Positions 46,182-54,730 of a stretch of 64,000 bases of DNA are shown one piece after another. The DNA is taken from positions 1,364,001 through 1,428,000 of the forward strand of contig NZ_CP054143.1 of assembly GCF_013284055.1 (NCBI RefSeq), read 5' to 3'. A model generated the notes under the pieces. It searched no databases. It saw only the letters and a list, made by a program, of their open reading frames with translations, and was not told the origin of the DNA. Every line of letters starts with the position of its first letter. Position 1 is the first letter of the stretch. The position numbers were made by a program, and so were the translations under genes. The DNA comes from Deefgea piscis (GTDB lineage Bacteria > Pseudomonadota > Gammaproteobacteria > Burkholderiales > Chitinibacteraceae).

Positions 46182-46880
46182 ATGAATGTGAGTGATATGA
46201 GCGAATCTGTTGCAGCACCACCGTTTTTGCCGTTTTTGTTTCCATTACTGAATGAATTTCCAACTGAAATTCGGCAGCGTTTGGTGCAAGGCGGGATTGA
46301 GCGGCATGTGAAGGCAGATACCGTGATTTGCACTGAAGGCGCTAAAAGCGAACATATTTTGTTTTTATCGAGCGGTATTTTAGCCATTACAGCGAACGAA
46401 GATCTGGGCAAACGCGCTTTTTTATATGGCTATATGCCGGCGGGATCAATTGCTGGATTGCAAATGTTATTTAATGAGCGCATAAATACCTACTGTTTGA
46501 CCAGTGCGGTTGATAGCCATTATTTGCTGATTGGCATCGACGATTTGCTTCAGGCTTTGCGCGAATATCCTTTGGCTTGGCAAGCCTGCGCCAAGGAGCT
46601 CGCCACTGGTGTTAAATTTTTGCTCAATTTTGTAAATTTGTTATCCCATGCCAGTGGTTATCAAAAATTACGTACTTTTTTGGGCTGGTTGGAACGAAAT
46701 GCACAAGCGAGCCCTAATCAAGTGGGTTTGGATTTAAGCCAGCAAGAGATTGCAGCCCGGATTGGTTTGTCTCGAGAAATGGTCAATCGGATGCTGGCTG
46801 AGCTGAAAAAAGGCGGCTATATCGAGCAAGATGAGCGTGGCCGTTTTCATATTTTGAAGCCCTTACCCAAAAAATTCTAA
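46182..46880 (+). CDS. Crp/Fnr-family transcription regulator
   Basis: A 232-residue regulator. The cyclic-nucleotide-binding-like beta barrel spans residues about 25-140. The HTH is SQQEIAARIGLSREMVNRML near 186-205, followed by a winged segment (KKGGYIEQDERGRFHIL). The N-terminal cysteine cluster of Fnr is missing and the typical cAMP-binding motif is not evident, so the signal is unknown. ATG at 46197 is an alternative start. It is separated from the parvulin gene by a terminator and so has its own promoter. Confidence 0.85.
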   Translation: MNVSDMSESVAAPPFLPFLFPLLNEFPTEIRQRLVQGGIERHVKADTVICTEGAKSEHILFLSSGILAITANEDLGKRAFLYGYMPAGSIAGLQMLFNERINTYCLTSAVDSHYLLIGIDDLLQALREYPLAWQACAKELATGVKFLLNFVNLLSHASGYQKLRTFLGWLERNAQASPNQVGLDLSQQEIAARIGLSREMVNRMLAELKKGGYIEQDERGRFHILKPLPKKF

Positions 46881-47196
46881 ACAAATTGGATTTGTCATCG
46901 TGGTGTGCGAAATGTCACTGCGGCTTGTTGTTGCGTTGTCGCTCACCTAAGATCGGCCAATCTAAAGTATTCACCTCGATGTTGTTCAAGTCGTAGATCT
47001 CGTCATTACCCAAATAATCCCAAATTGCTGATCCGATCGCCTAATTCCGGCCGTTGGGGACCGCTGCATTTTTGGGATTTTATTTTCGTACTAAACTCAG
47101 TCGATCTACACGCCGCTCTTTGGCGCTCCGTTTAGCACTTGCCAAATTGGATGCAGCATCAGGATGAATTGAAAAATATTTTAATTGGAGCTAGTC
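46881..47196. other. Intergenic region without a recognised gene
   Basis: A reading frame at 46905-47135 has no ribosome site and a low-complexity Cys/Arg/Ser composition unlike real genes here; I take it as non-coding. No hairpin with T-run or 49-bp element is visible. The promoter of the following small gene should lie here. Confidence 0.6.
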
Positions 47197-47547
47197 ATGC
47201 AAAAGAAAGTTTTAGTTCGTTGCCTGTTGGCCTTGCCTTTGGTGTTGGCCTTAGCCCAGCCGGTGCAGGCGCGCAATGACAATCGTTTAGCTAAAGGCGC
47301 TGTGATTGGTGGCGTACTTGGCTTGGCGGCGGGTAATGGCCTTAAAGGTGCTTTAGGCGGCGCTGCAATTGGTGGTGGTTTGGCCGCAGTGAGCAGCGAT
47401 GGTTATCGTGGTCGTCGTGCCCAGCGCGGTGCTAAAAAAGGTGCGGTAGTTGGGGCTGTGATTGGCGGTATCGCCGGTAATGGTTTACGTGGAGCCTTAA
47501 AAGGCGCCGTCGCTGGCGGTGCAGCTGGCGCCATTATTAATCATTAA
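47197..47547 (+). CDS. Exported glycine-zipper protein
   Basis: A 116-residue protein with a signal peptide (residues 1-25, ending PVQA). The mature part is almost entirely glycine-zipper repeats (GAVIGGVLGLAAGNGLKGAL and GAVVGAVIGGIAGNGLRGAL) around a basic YRGRRAQRGAKK linker. Such zippers form membrane-associated hairpins, as in Rcs- or YMGG-type outer-membrane proteins. GGAG at 47187-47190 supports ATG at 47197 rather than the in-frame TTG at 47185. Function is unknown. It may be co-transcribed with the next small exported protein (25-base gap). Confidence 0.75.
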   Translation: MQKKVLVRCLLALPLVLALAQPVQARNDNRLAKGAVIGGVLGLAAGNGLKGALGGAAIGGGLAAVSSDGYRGRRAQRGAKKGAVVGAVIGGIAGNGLRGALKGAVAGGAAGAIINH

Positions 47548-47572
47548 TTCATTATTTTTTGGAGCTTTTACC

Positions 47573-47926
47573 ATGAAACTTATCGCCCTTACTTTGAGCC
47601 TAGCGCTATTGTCACCTTTTGCTGCAGCAAAAGACGCTAAACCCGCTACTCTGCCAAGCTTGCAAGATGTTGCACATTTGAGCTGTACCGAAATGTGGTT
47701 AGAATCGGGCAAATCAGTAGATAAATTTTTCCATGCAGTAGAAACCATGGCCGGCTATTTATTGCAAAGCCGTGATGAGACTTTCCCTGATCAACTCGAG
47801 GCGGGTAAGCAATTTGGTGAGCGCATCGATGTAGCATGCCGTAAAGCACCAGATCAATTGCTCATTTCTGCTGTTGATATCGCCTTGCGTGAGACTTTGG
47901 CAACCATCAAAACGCCAGCGAAGTAA
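47573..47926 (+). CDS. Small exported two-cysteine protein, HdeA-like
   Basis: A 117-residue protein with a signal peptide (residues 1-20, ending FAAA). The mature part has two cysteines about 50 residues apart (LSCTEMWLES and DVACRKAPD). This spacing and the helical composition recall the acid-stress chaperones HdeA/HdeB, which have one such disulfide. The resemblance is structural only; I cannot confirm it. GGAG at 47561-47564 lies eight bases before the ATG. A longer frame upstream (to 47519) overlaps the previous gene and is not needed. Confidence 0.6.
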   Translation: MKLIALTLSLALLSPFAAAKDAKPATLPSLQDVAHLSCTEMWLESGKSVDKFFHAVETMAGYLLQSRDETFPDQLEAGKQFGERIDVACRKAPDQLLISAVDIALRETLATIKTPAK

Positions 47927-47946
47927 TTCGCAACGGTCTAAATAGT

Positions 47947-47978
47947 AAAAAGCCAGATCAACGATGATCTGGCTTTTT
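47947..47978. terminator. Bidirectional terminator
   Basis: Fourteen-base stem (47947-47960 with 47965-47978), loop ACGA. It serves the HdeA-like gene and the convergent M50 protease gene. Confidence 0.92.
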
Positions 47979-47992
47979 TATGCGGTACAAAA

Positions 47993-49078
47993 TTAGTTTT
48001 GTAAGATTTTCAGCGGCACACGCAGCATATCGTCACCTAAGCCAGCAAAATACCAAATAATGCCAATGAGCGCCGCCACGGTGAGTAAATACCAAACCAA
48101 AGAAAAAATCTGTCCATAGCGATCTAGCGGCAATAAATGGCTTTGATGTCGAGCTCGCCATTCAAAAACGATCTCTAAACTACCAATAAATAATAAAAAT
48201 CCGAGTAAGGCGAGGCCGAAATGGTAGCTCACCCACACGCCCAATAGGGCAGCAACAATACAGGCGATTAAACCGAGCACGCTATTCATTGAAAAACTAA
48301 TGCTCTTTAAAATATGCCCACCATCGAGTGGCAAAATCGGCAATAAATTAAATAAATTGAGTAGGGCGTTAAAGGTGGCCAAGCCGGCAAAAAAGACATT
48401 GCCAGTCAGCCAATACGCCACGCAAGACGCCAGCGATAACAGTAAGCCAAAGCTCGGCCCCATAATGGAAATGACCACGTCTTGCCAGCGAGTGTTGATT
48501 TTTTCATCCGACAGCGCCAAGCCACCTAAGAATGGAATGAGGTAAATCCCTTTGGTTTTCATCCCAAAATATTTCATGGCGCGAATATGGCCGTATTCAT
48601 GAAAAACCAAGCACGCCAATAAAGCCAGCGCAAATTGGAAGGAAAACAACCAAGAATAAGCCGCAACACTCGCGCCAGCCAGCGCCACTTTAATCAGTTT
48701 GGCGCTTTTAAATAGTTTTAACGCTAAAACTCCCAGACCCAGCAAACTGAGCTTATTGATCTTTTGATGCGGAACGACTGGGCTTTGTCGCTCAATATCC
48801 TGAGTATTACGAGTCCCCTTGGCAACAACCGTTTGATCAATCAATAAGCGATAGTCCAAAACAAAAGGTTGCCATTGCAAATGGGTTTCAAGGCGAATGT
48901 GTTGTTCGCCAGACATGGGGTCATTCAGCGTAAATTGCAGTGCGCTGGCGCCTTCACGATCGGCTGAGGCGGCTTTTTCTGCGACCAGTGTGTTGTTCCA
49001 AAACAGCTGTTGCCAGCCGGCTAAGCTGCCTTCGAGTCGCAAAGGTTTGCCTAGGCAGTCAATATTTAGTAATTCCAC
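47993..49078 (-). CDS. M50-family (site-2-protease-like) membrane peptidase
   Basis: A 361-residue protein. The first 105 residues are a soluble beta-rich domain (VAEKAASADREGASALQFTL). A multi-span membrane part follows, with the zinc motif HEYGH at 160-164 and LDGGH at 251-255, the second metal-ligand motif. Site-2 proteases cut substrates within the membrane in signalling. No PDZ domain and no anti-sigma factor gene are nearby, so the substrate is unknown. The gene reads away from the Ere-like gene. Confidence 0.82.
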   Translation of the reverse strand: MELLNIDCLGKPLRLEGSLAGWQQLFWNNTLVAEKAASADREGASALQFTLNDPMSGEQHIRLETHLQWQPFVLDYRLLIDQTVVAKGTRNTQDIERQSPVVPHQKINKLSLLGLGVLALKLFKSAKLIKVALAGASVAAYSWLFSFQFALALLACLVFHEYGHIRAMKYFGMKTKGIYLIPFLGGLALSDEKINTRWQDVVISIMGPSFGLLLSLASCVAYWLTGNVFFAGLATFNALLNLFNLLPILPLDGGHILKSISFSMNSVLGLIACIVAALLGVWVSYHFGLALLGFLLFIGSLEIVFEWRARHQSHLLPLDRYGQIFSLVWYLLTVAALIGIIWYFAGLGDDMLRVPLKILQN

Positions 49079-49398
49079 GGTATTTCCAATTCTTCCATCA
49101 ATAAAAGTGAGGTCGTTGACGACGTTATCGTTGGTATTTGATCTTGGGCCACATTTTGAAGCAATTTCGCGTGCTTGAGTTTGTATTGTGATTGAACACG
49201 CAGTTTTTCATGCTCAAACAGAGGCCACATTGCTGGTGGTATTAATCAATTGAATGATTTGGCTGGGTTTATTTGAAATCAAAGATGTTTATTGATTGCA
49301 CGGGTATAACGATAAGCTTGTGCTGAATGACAGCATATATGCGCTATGATTTGCCCCCTTTTGAAATTGGTGTTGATTGAATGCAACAAGGAAAACAA
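49079..49398. other. Divergent intergenic region, no gene seen
   Basis: About 320 bases between the divergent M50 peptidase and Ere-like lipoprotein genes. It should hold both promoters; I see no convincing -35/-10 pair, riboswitch or repeat. Confidence 0.55.
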
Positions 49399-50706
49399 AT
49401 GCGTCACCTCATTATTCTTACCGCAATGAGTCTTGCTTTAGCCGCTTGTGGAGAAAAACCAGCTGCAGTGGAATCCACTGCGTCGGTAATCAATGCCGAA
49501 ACTGAAAAAAACTTACAAAACTGGTTCAGTCAAACGATGCAGCCTTTGCAGACCTTAGATGCCGCTCAAGCCACTGATCAGCAAGATTTGGCCGCTTTTG
49601 GTGCTGCCGTGGGGGATGCACGTTTAGTGGTGCTCAATGAAGACAGTTACGCCGATAAAAATGCCTATGAATTGATGAATCGACTAGTGCAATACCTGTA
49701 TCAGAACAAAGATTTTGAGGTGCTATTGATTGAAAGCGCGATGTTTGACGTCGAAGGTATCTGGCGTAGCGCCACCGAGAAAGACGCCAGTGTGGTCGAA
49801 TTAGCGCCGGGCCGGGTGTTTTATATGTATTCACAAACTGACGCCAGTCGCAAAGCCTTGGCGTATATCGATCAGGCACGCAGCAGCGAGCGGCCGCTGA
49901 TTTTAGCTGGATTTGATCTTCCGCTTGCTGGATCGACGTCGATTAACGAATTATTGCCGACGATGACGCAATATCTACAGCAGAAAGGCTCAAGCATTCC
50001 GGCGCAGGCCAATTGGCCTGAATATCGCCAAGTGGCTAAACGAGCCATTGAGCTCAATAGCCAGGGCATGGATTTAACGCAATTTAAGCAAGTGAGCACC
50101 CAGCTCAAAGCCGAGCTGTGTCAAAACGCCGCTACTGGGCAAACGCCATTGCGTGAATCGGCCGGTTGGTGGTGTCAACAAGTCAAATCGATTGAAGCCA
50201 GCGTTGGCCGCCAACAGCATACCGATGACGCTAATTATGACTTACGTAACCCAGTGCTAGCTGACAATGTGCAATGGCTGCTTGAGCAACCCTTTGCTGG
50301 TAAAAAGGTGATTGTTTGGACTAATTCATCGCATGGTTTGCCACAAGTCAGTGGTGTCGATCCAGCGACGCAGCAGCCAATTTACAGCATGGGCTGGCAT
50401 TTAAAACAGCGCTTTGGCGAGCAAGTTTATATTGCGAAATTGGCCGCGCTGGGTGGCAAAACTAATAAGTATTGGGATACTGGCGTTCAGGATGTTGTGC
50501 TAGCGCCAAATACCCTAGAGGCGTTATTAAAACAATCCAATTTGAAAGCTGGCTTTATTCACGCGCCAACAGATCCGGCTTTGCGCGCGCAGTTAGCGCA
50601 ATTTAAATCGCCAGCGAAGTTTGCGACCGATTACCAAGGTCTCTTTTTCTACCCACAGGCCGAACCAGCACTACAAGGCGAACACGCCATTGTGCCTTTG
50701 CCTTAA
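49399..50706 (+). CDS. Erythromycin-esterase-like lipoprotein with altered active site
   Basis: A 435-residue exported lipoprotein (signal peptide LTAMSLALAAC, lipidated C17). The mature part follows the Ere fold: AFGAAVGDARLVVLNEDSY, a helical segment with LMNRLVQYLYQNKDFEVLL, IESAMFDVEG, and VIVWTNSSHGLPQ near residue 312. In Ere enzymes the first block reads about GE-x-x-H-G. Here it is NEDSYAD at 80-86, with tyrosine replacing the catalytic histidine; H312 is kept. True macrolide hydrolysis is therefore doubtful. AAGGA six bases before ATG 49399 supports this start. Confidence 0.7.
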   Translation: MRHLIILTAMSLALAACGEKPAAVESTASVINAETEKNLQNWFSQTMQPLQTLDAAQATDQQDLAAFGAAVGDARLVVLNEDSYADKNAYELMNRLVQYLYQNKDFEVLLIESAMFDVEGIWRSATEKDASVVELAPGRVFYMYSQTDASRKALAYIDQARSSERPLILAGFDLPLAGSTSINELLPTMTQYLQQKGSSIPAQANWPEYRQVAKRAIELNSQGMDLTQFKQVSTQLKAELCQNAATGQTPLRESAGWWCQQVKSIEASVGRQQHTDDANYDLRNPVLADNVQWLLEQPFAGKKVIVWTNSSHGLPQVSGVDPATQQPIYSMGWHLKQRFGEQVYIAKLAALGGKTNKYWDTGVQDVVLAPNTLEALLKQSNLKAGFIHAPTDPALRAQLAQFKSPAKFATDYQGLFFYPQAEPALQGEHAIVPLP

Positions 50707-50721
50707 GCGAGTTGGCGCTGA

Positions 50722-50754
50722 AAAAAAGCCAGTTCATTGTGAACTGGCTTTTTT
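50722..50754 (+). terminator. Rho-independent terminator after the Ere-like gene
   Basis: Fifteen-base stem (50722-50736 with 50740-50754) around TTG with A- and T-runs. Confidence 0.92.
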
Positions 50755-50830
50755 ATGCAGTAGATTATGGCTTTGCCAATTGATATGCGTGTAGTTGCTA
50801 TTTAGGCAATGTTTTCAGATTTGATGCTGT

Positions 50831-51060
50831 GCCGCGCTCGTCGAGCTGGGGCTTTAAATCCCGTTTAAGCGCACCGAGTGAGGAGAGAGACAAACAGCTA
50901 TATCGTTTGGCTCACGACGATCGAGGGCACAGCGGAGCTGGGCGCGCTCGGGTCGCCTTTCTTTTCCCCTCTTTTCTTTGGCGAGACAAAGAAAAGAGAG
51001 TCCTCGTCGCGGACTGCGACTGTAAAACAGTGTGCCGCAGGCACTTAAAACCATCAACAC
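50831..51060. repeat. Probable degenerate interspersed repeat with inverted core
   Basis: A GC-skewed block containing a 12-bp inverted repeat (50969-50980 with 50987-50998, loop GCGAGA; arms CTCTTTTCTTTG). Purine-rich text around it yields short reading frames on both strands (50829-51089 and 50854-51060), neither with a ribosome site. The block has the look of the CTTTTCTTTGGCGA repeats common between genes of betaproteobacteria, recalled rather than checked. With the 49-bp element it fills the 432-base gap before the next gene. Confidence 0.45.
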
Positions 51061-51087
51061 GTAATCTGAACATTACCGCTATTTATT

Positions 51088-51136
51088 AGGTATATCAATA
51101 TATCGCTTATTGAATAAAGCGGGCATTGCTATACCT
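51088..51136. repeat. 49-bp palindromic element, copy 8
   Basis: AGGTATATCAAT to ATTGCTATACCT; the arms pair at 11 of 12 positions, with an inner CGCTT/AAGCG hairpin. It ends two bases from the stop codon of the radical SAM gene. Confidence 0.8.
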
Positions 51137-51138
51137 AT

Positions 51139-52620
51139 CTAAGCGTGTAGATGCTGCGCTTGTCGTGATGGGGCAACGGTTTCGGTGGCGGCTTTGGGTT
51201 TGTGTTGTTTGCCAGCGTAATCGCTTTCCAGTAAAGCGCCTGCCGCGACGGCTGACATACCTTGCGTTTGCAGCCATAGCGCGACCATTTTCGCTAAGCG
51301 ATCGAGCGCGATACGATGCGTGGCGTCGGTGCTGGCGTAGAGCCAGTCGGCAAACGCCATAAAGTTAGCAAATGGCGCGTCGCCCAATAGCACTGGCAGC
51401 GTATTGGCAAAGCGCCCCGAATTGGCGACCAAATCCCAGTAACGCGCAAAGCGCACCAAGCGCTGCATGGTGGTGAAGTCGATGTCGCGATTGGCCAAGA
51501 TGGTGTACGGCGGGAACGGGTCGTACACCATGGCAAATTCGGCGGTATGGCGAATAATTGGCGTGCCGCGCAGGCGTTTTAAAATCCCAAATTGAATTTC
51601 ATGCGGCTTAAGCGCATACAGTTGATCAAAGCCAACGCCAAAACTTGCCACGGTTTCACCGGGCAAGCCCGCGATTAAATCTACATGCATATGCGCGTGT
51701 GAATTTTCCACCAGCCAGCGGATATTCTCGGCCGCTTTTTCATTATTTTGCTTGCGGCTGACCAAGGTTTGTACTTCGGGATTAAAGCTTTGAATGCCGA
51801 TTTCAAACTGCAGGCTGCCTGCCGGGAATGCTTTAATGCCGTCTTTAAGCGCCTCCGGCAGATGATCGGGCACCACCTCAAAGTGCGCGAACACCGGATC
51901 ATCCGGATGCGCGGCAATTTTATCGAGGAAGAACTGCATAATGCGCAGGCTGGTTTTGATATTGAGATTAAACGTGCGATCGACAAATTTAAATAGCCGC
52001 GCGCCGCGCTGATACAGCGTTTCCATCTCGGCCAAAAAGCGCTCTAGCTCAAATGGCCACGCGGTTTTATCTAGCGCTGAAAGGCAAAATTCGCACTTAA
52101 ATGGACACCCCCGTGAAGCTTCAACATACAGCGTGCGGTTTTTGATGTCGTCATCGGTATACAGCGAATACGGTAGTTGTAAGTCATCCAGCTTGGCTTG
52201 CACGCCGACATGGATTTTCATTAAGGGCTGTGGGCCATTGAGAATCTGGCGACACAAATCAGGCAGCGTCACCTCGCCCCAGCCGGTGATGACAAAATCA
52301 GCGTCTTTGACAATCGTTTGCTCCGTGGTCTCAAAAGAGACTTCCGGACCGCCGAGGATGATTTTGATGTGCGGCGCAACGCGCTTAATCAGCGCCACCA
52401 AGCGGGCGGTTTCTTCAACGTTCCAAATGTAAACGCCAAAGCCGATGATCTGCGGATTTTTGGCCAACAGACGCTCGGCAAACTCCGTGGTTTTACCGCC
52501 AATCACAAACTCCATGATTTCAGTTTGCGACTGCAAATCGCCCATATTGGCCTGCAAATAGCGCAATCCTAGCGAGGCGTGCGTGTAACGGGCGTTGAGC
52601 GTGGACAAGATGATGGTCAT
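51139..52620 (-). CDS. Cobalamin-binding-domain radical SAM protein
   Basis: A 493-residue protein. The N-terminal 120 residues are a B12-binding-type Rossmann domain (STLNARYTHASLGLRYL, IIGFGVYIWNVEET, ILGGPEVSFE). The radical SAM cluster motif is C172-x3-C176-x2-C179 (GCPFKCEFC). A C-terminal DUF4080-like region follows (HEIQFGILKRLRGTPI). Members are often of unknown substrate. The window also encodes cobalamin assembly genes, but no direct link is shown. It stands alone. Confidence 0.85.
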   Translation of the reverse strand: MTIILSTLNARYTHASLGLRYLQANMGDLQSQTEIMEFVIGGKTTEFAERLLAKNPQIIGFGVYIWNVEETARLVALIKRVAPHIKIILGGPEVSFETTEQTIVKDADFVITGWGEVTLPDLCRQILNGPQPLMKIHVGVQAKLDDLQLPYSLYTDDDIKNRTLYVEASRGCPFKCEFCLSALDKTAWPFELERFLAEMETLYQRGARLFKFVDRTFNLNIKTSLRIMQFFLDKIAAHPDDPVFAHFEVVPDHLPEALKDGIKAFPAGSLQFEIGIQSFNPEVQTLVSRKQNNEKAAENIRWLVENSHAHMHVDLIAGLPGETVASFGVGFDQLYALKPHEIQFGILKRLRGTPIIRHTAEFAMVYDPFPPYTILANRDIDFTTMQRLVRFARYWDLVANSGRFANTLPVLLGDAPFANFMAFADWLYASTDATHRIALDRLAKMVALWLQTQGMSAVAAGALLESDYAGKQHKPKAATETVAPSRQAQHLHA

Positions 52621-52706
52621 GGCGGCAGAAATTCAAAAGCGAAAACGCTATTTTACGGGTTTCAGCCGGGCTTGGTTGACGTTTGTTTTGAACGGCGATC
52701 TCTAGT

Positions 52707-52755
52707 GGGTATAAGCTTGTAGTCTTTATTAAATAAAGTATGCATGCCTATACAT
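52707..52755. repeat. 49-bp palindromic element, copy 9
   Basis: GGGTAT to ATACAT (one arm degenerate). A perfect inner palindrome CTTTATT-A-AATAAAG lies at 52724-52738. It is identical at about 36 of 49 positions to the copy at 54603. It contains the stop codon of the LysR gene. Confidence 0.7.
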
Positions 52756-53638
52756 TTGATTTTTTTAGGTAGTCATTTGCTTGGCTGGTAATCCAGCGAG
52801 TGAAGTCTGCGATTTTTTGGCTGGTGCTGCTCCGATCCGGCCAAACCAGCCAGTATGGGTATTGGTAGGGAACGCGAATATCGGTGATGGGGATCAGCGT
52901 GCCATTGGCAAAATGCGCTTCAACCAGCGAGCTGCGCGCCAGCATGACACCATGGCCTAGGCGTGCGGCTTCAAGTTCTAAGTTGCTGTCATTGTACGAA
53001 TAGGTTGGCGTGGGCCGCCAATCGGCCAGCCCTGCCGCTTGGCACCATGTTGCCCAAGGGATTGCCGGATTGTGGATGATGGTCGCAGTTTTAAGCGCAT
53101 TAGCTGATGTTGGCCGAGGTTGATAGCTGGGCGATGCGACGACTAATAGTTGTTCGTCCATTAAGTGGATTTGTTTCATCCCATCCCAGCCGCCTGCACC
53201 CATGCGGATCGCCATATCAAGTTGGCCATTATTCATTTCTTCAAAGCCCAAACCGGCCCGTAGCCAGATCGTATATTGCGGGTATTGGGCTTTAAAGTCG
53301 GGTAGGCGCGGCACCAGCCAATTGAGTGCAAACGAGGGCACGATGCCGATGGTTATGTCATTGGGTTTCGGGCGCGTCAGTACGCGCTGTGTGGCGTCTT
53401 GTAAATCGGCCATTGCGCCACGAATTCGTAGGGCATAAATGCGGCCTTCCTCGGTGAGTTGCAGGCGCTTTCCTTCGCGTAAAAACAAAGACACGCCGAG
53501 AAAATCTTCAATCGTTCGCAGTTGATGGCTAATGGCGCTGTGCGTCACATTGAGCGATTCGGCGGCTTTAACGACATTCCCTAAGCGCGCTACCGCTTCA
53601 AATGCCCGCAGTGCCGCCTGTGGTGGTAGTTGGCTCAT
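52748..53638 (-). CDS. LysR-family transcription regulator (GcvA-like)
   Basis: A 296-residue regulator. The HTH is near residues 17-45 (VVKAAESLNVTHSAISHQL). A periplasmic-binding-protein-like effector domain follows (TIGIVPSFALNWLVPRLPDF). The block AISHQLRTIEDFLGVSLFLR and the overall form fit the GcvA/AmpR branch. ATG at 53638 has AGGA seven bases upstream. It is divergent from the DUF2917 gene, which it may regulate. Confidence 0.88.
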   Translation of the reverse strand: MSQLPPQAALRAFEAVARLGNVVKAAESLNVTHSAISHQLRTIEDFLGVSLFLREGKRLQLTEEGRIYALRIRGAMADLQDATQRVLTRPKPNDITIGIVPSFALNWLVPRLPDFKAQYPQYTIWLRAGLGFEEMNNGQLDMAIRMGAGGWDGMKQIHLMDEQLLVVASPSYQPRPTSANALKTATIIHNPAIPWATWCQAAGLADWRPTPTYSYNDSNLELEAARLGHGVMLARSSLVEAHFANGTLIPITDIRVPYQYPYWLVWPDRSSTSQKIADFTRWITSQANDYLKKSNV

Positions 53639-53770
53639 TCTTTGTTCCTGCTGCAAAAGTATGAAATTGGTGTTGTGTGAATTTTATTCACATCAAGGCC
53701 AAAAAATCATCAGCGATCAGCGTTAGTTTATTGGATATAGTGAATCCATTATGCCAAAGGGATGATAGTT

Positions 53771-54058
53771 ATGGTCACCTATCTACGATTGAATGTAGTA
53801 AAAAATGAATTATTGGTGGTTGAGCTGAGCCACCCTGCCCAGTTGTGGTGCGAAGAGGGGGGCGTCTGGTTGACGCACGATCAGTCAACGGAAGATGTTG
53901 AGTTGTATCGCGGCGAGCATCGAGAATTGGCGGCCGGTAAAGTGCTGATCGAAGGGGACGGGCGATTGTGTTTTTGTGGGGAAAATTTACAGCTCAGTCC
54001 TCAAAGTCAAGGCAATGCACTGGATTTGACTGGCGGTTTGATCGCCGCAGTGGCTTGA
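53771..54058 (+). CDS. DUF2917 family protein
   Basis: A 95-residue cupin-like beta protein (LVVELSHPAQLWCEEGGVWL, LAAGKVLIEGDGRLCF) matching the DUF2917 pattern in which a short GGVWLTH block is followed by an acidic turn. These proteins commonly lie next to LysR regulators, as here. Function is unknown. ATG at 53771 with AAGGGA at 53757-53762 is preferred over ATG at 53762. Confidence 0.72.
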   Translation: MVTYLRLNVVKNELLVVELSHPAQLWCEEGGVWLTHDQSTEDVELYRGEHRELAAGKVLIEGDGRLCFCGENLQLSPQSQGNALDLTGGLIAAVA

Positions 54059-54132
54059 GGGGGATTTTGTAAGCAGCGTCATGCTACCGTCATTTGCTTA
54101 CGGTATAAATCGCCTTCCTCTTTTTGCTGCGG

Positions 54133-54366
54133 ATGTGGTTTATGTTGCAACGTCGTTCTTTCGTGCAGCGGGTACTGTACCGCTTGCGTCAATTATTGCT
54201 GAGCTTGGCGGGGTTTTTTTTGTTGCAGTATCTGCTATTTGTTTTGCCGCAAGCACTCGGCAACAACTTAACGCTCAGTGGCGCGATGTTGCCGATTTTG
54301 CTGTTGATCTTGTTCGCGTATGCCGCTGCAGCGTTGCTGGTGATTCGTAATGTTTGGCGCGGTTAA
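54133..54366 (+). CDS. Possible small membrane protein
   Basis: A frame of up to 77 residues starting MWFMLQRRSFVQRVLYRLRQ with two hydrophobic segments (LLLSLAGFFLLQYLLFVLP and MLPILLLILFAYAAAALLVI). The composition is typical of a real small membrane protein. A start at 54142 is also possible and no clear ribosome site is present. It overlaps the convergent S4 gene by four bases. It follows DUF2917 by about 75 bases and may be its partner. No homologue recognised. Confidence 0.4.
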   Translation: MWFMLQRRSFVQRVLYRLRQLLLSLAGFFLLQYLLFVLPQALGNNLTLSGAMLPILLLILFAYAAAALLVIRNVWRG

Positions 54367-54587
54367 GCGTCGCTGGCGACAACGTGGATTTCTTCGCCTA
54401 AAACTTTAACCACCATGCCTGGGCGGATTTTGGCGGTTTTACGGCTTTCGAGTACGCCATCGACTTCGACTAAGCCTTCTGCGACCATCAGTTTGGCCGC
54501 GCCACCGGAATGTGAAATACCAAGGTTTTTAATTAAATCGCATAGCGCGATGTATTCGTTACGTAGTTCAAAAGTGTGGATTGCCAT
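54363..54587 (-). CDS. S4-domain RNA-binding protein (YbcJ-like)
   Basis: A 74-residue protein that is little more than one S4 RNA-binding fold (CDLIKNLGISHSGGAAKLMV, GLVEVDGVLESRKTAKI, GMVVKVLGEEI). Family members bind structured RNA, perhaps ribosomal. ATG at 54587 has AAGGA eight bases upstream. The longer frame to 54686 would run through a 49-bp palindromic element and is rejected. Confidence 0.85.
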   Translation of the reverse strand: MAIHTFELRNEYIALCDLIKNLGISHSGGAAKLMVAEGLVEVDGVLESRKTAKIRPGMVVKVLGEEIHVVASDA

Positions 54588-54602
54588 TGTGTCTGTCCTT
54601 AT

Positions 54603-54651
54603 GGGTATTTGCTTGCAGGTCTTTTTAAGTAAAGTCTGCAGCTCAATACAT
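54603..54651. repeat. 49-bp palindromic element, copy 10
   Basis: GGGTAT to ATACAT, with an inner GCTTGCAG / CTGCAGC pair. It sits immediately upstream of the ribosome site of the S4 gene, so it would form part of its leader. Closest relative of the copy at 52707. Confidence 0.7.
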
Positions 54652-54730
54652 CTAAAAAATAAGTGCTTGTCGCTGCGGGCGATCATTTAAACGGCCTGCG
54701 GCGCAGTATTAATGCGTGTTATCAGTAACG

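Noticed and set aside
46905-47135. Reading frame of 76 codons
   Set aside because: No ribosome site, odd Cys/Ser/Arg composition, and no recognisable domain.
50467-50515. AAGTAT...ATACCC at 49 bp inside the Ere-like gene
   Set aside because: One end deviates and it lies in ordinary coding sequence; not counted.
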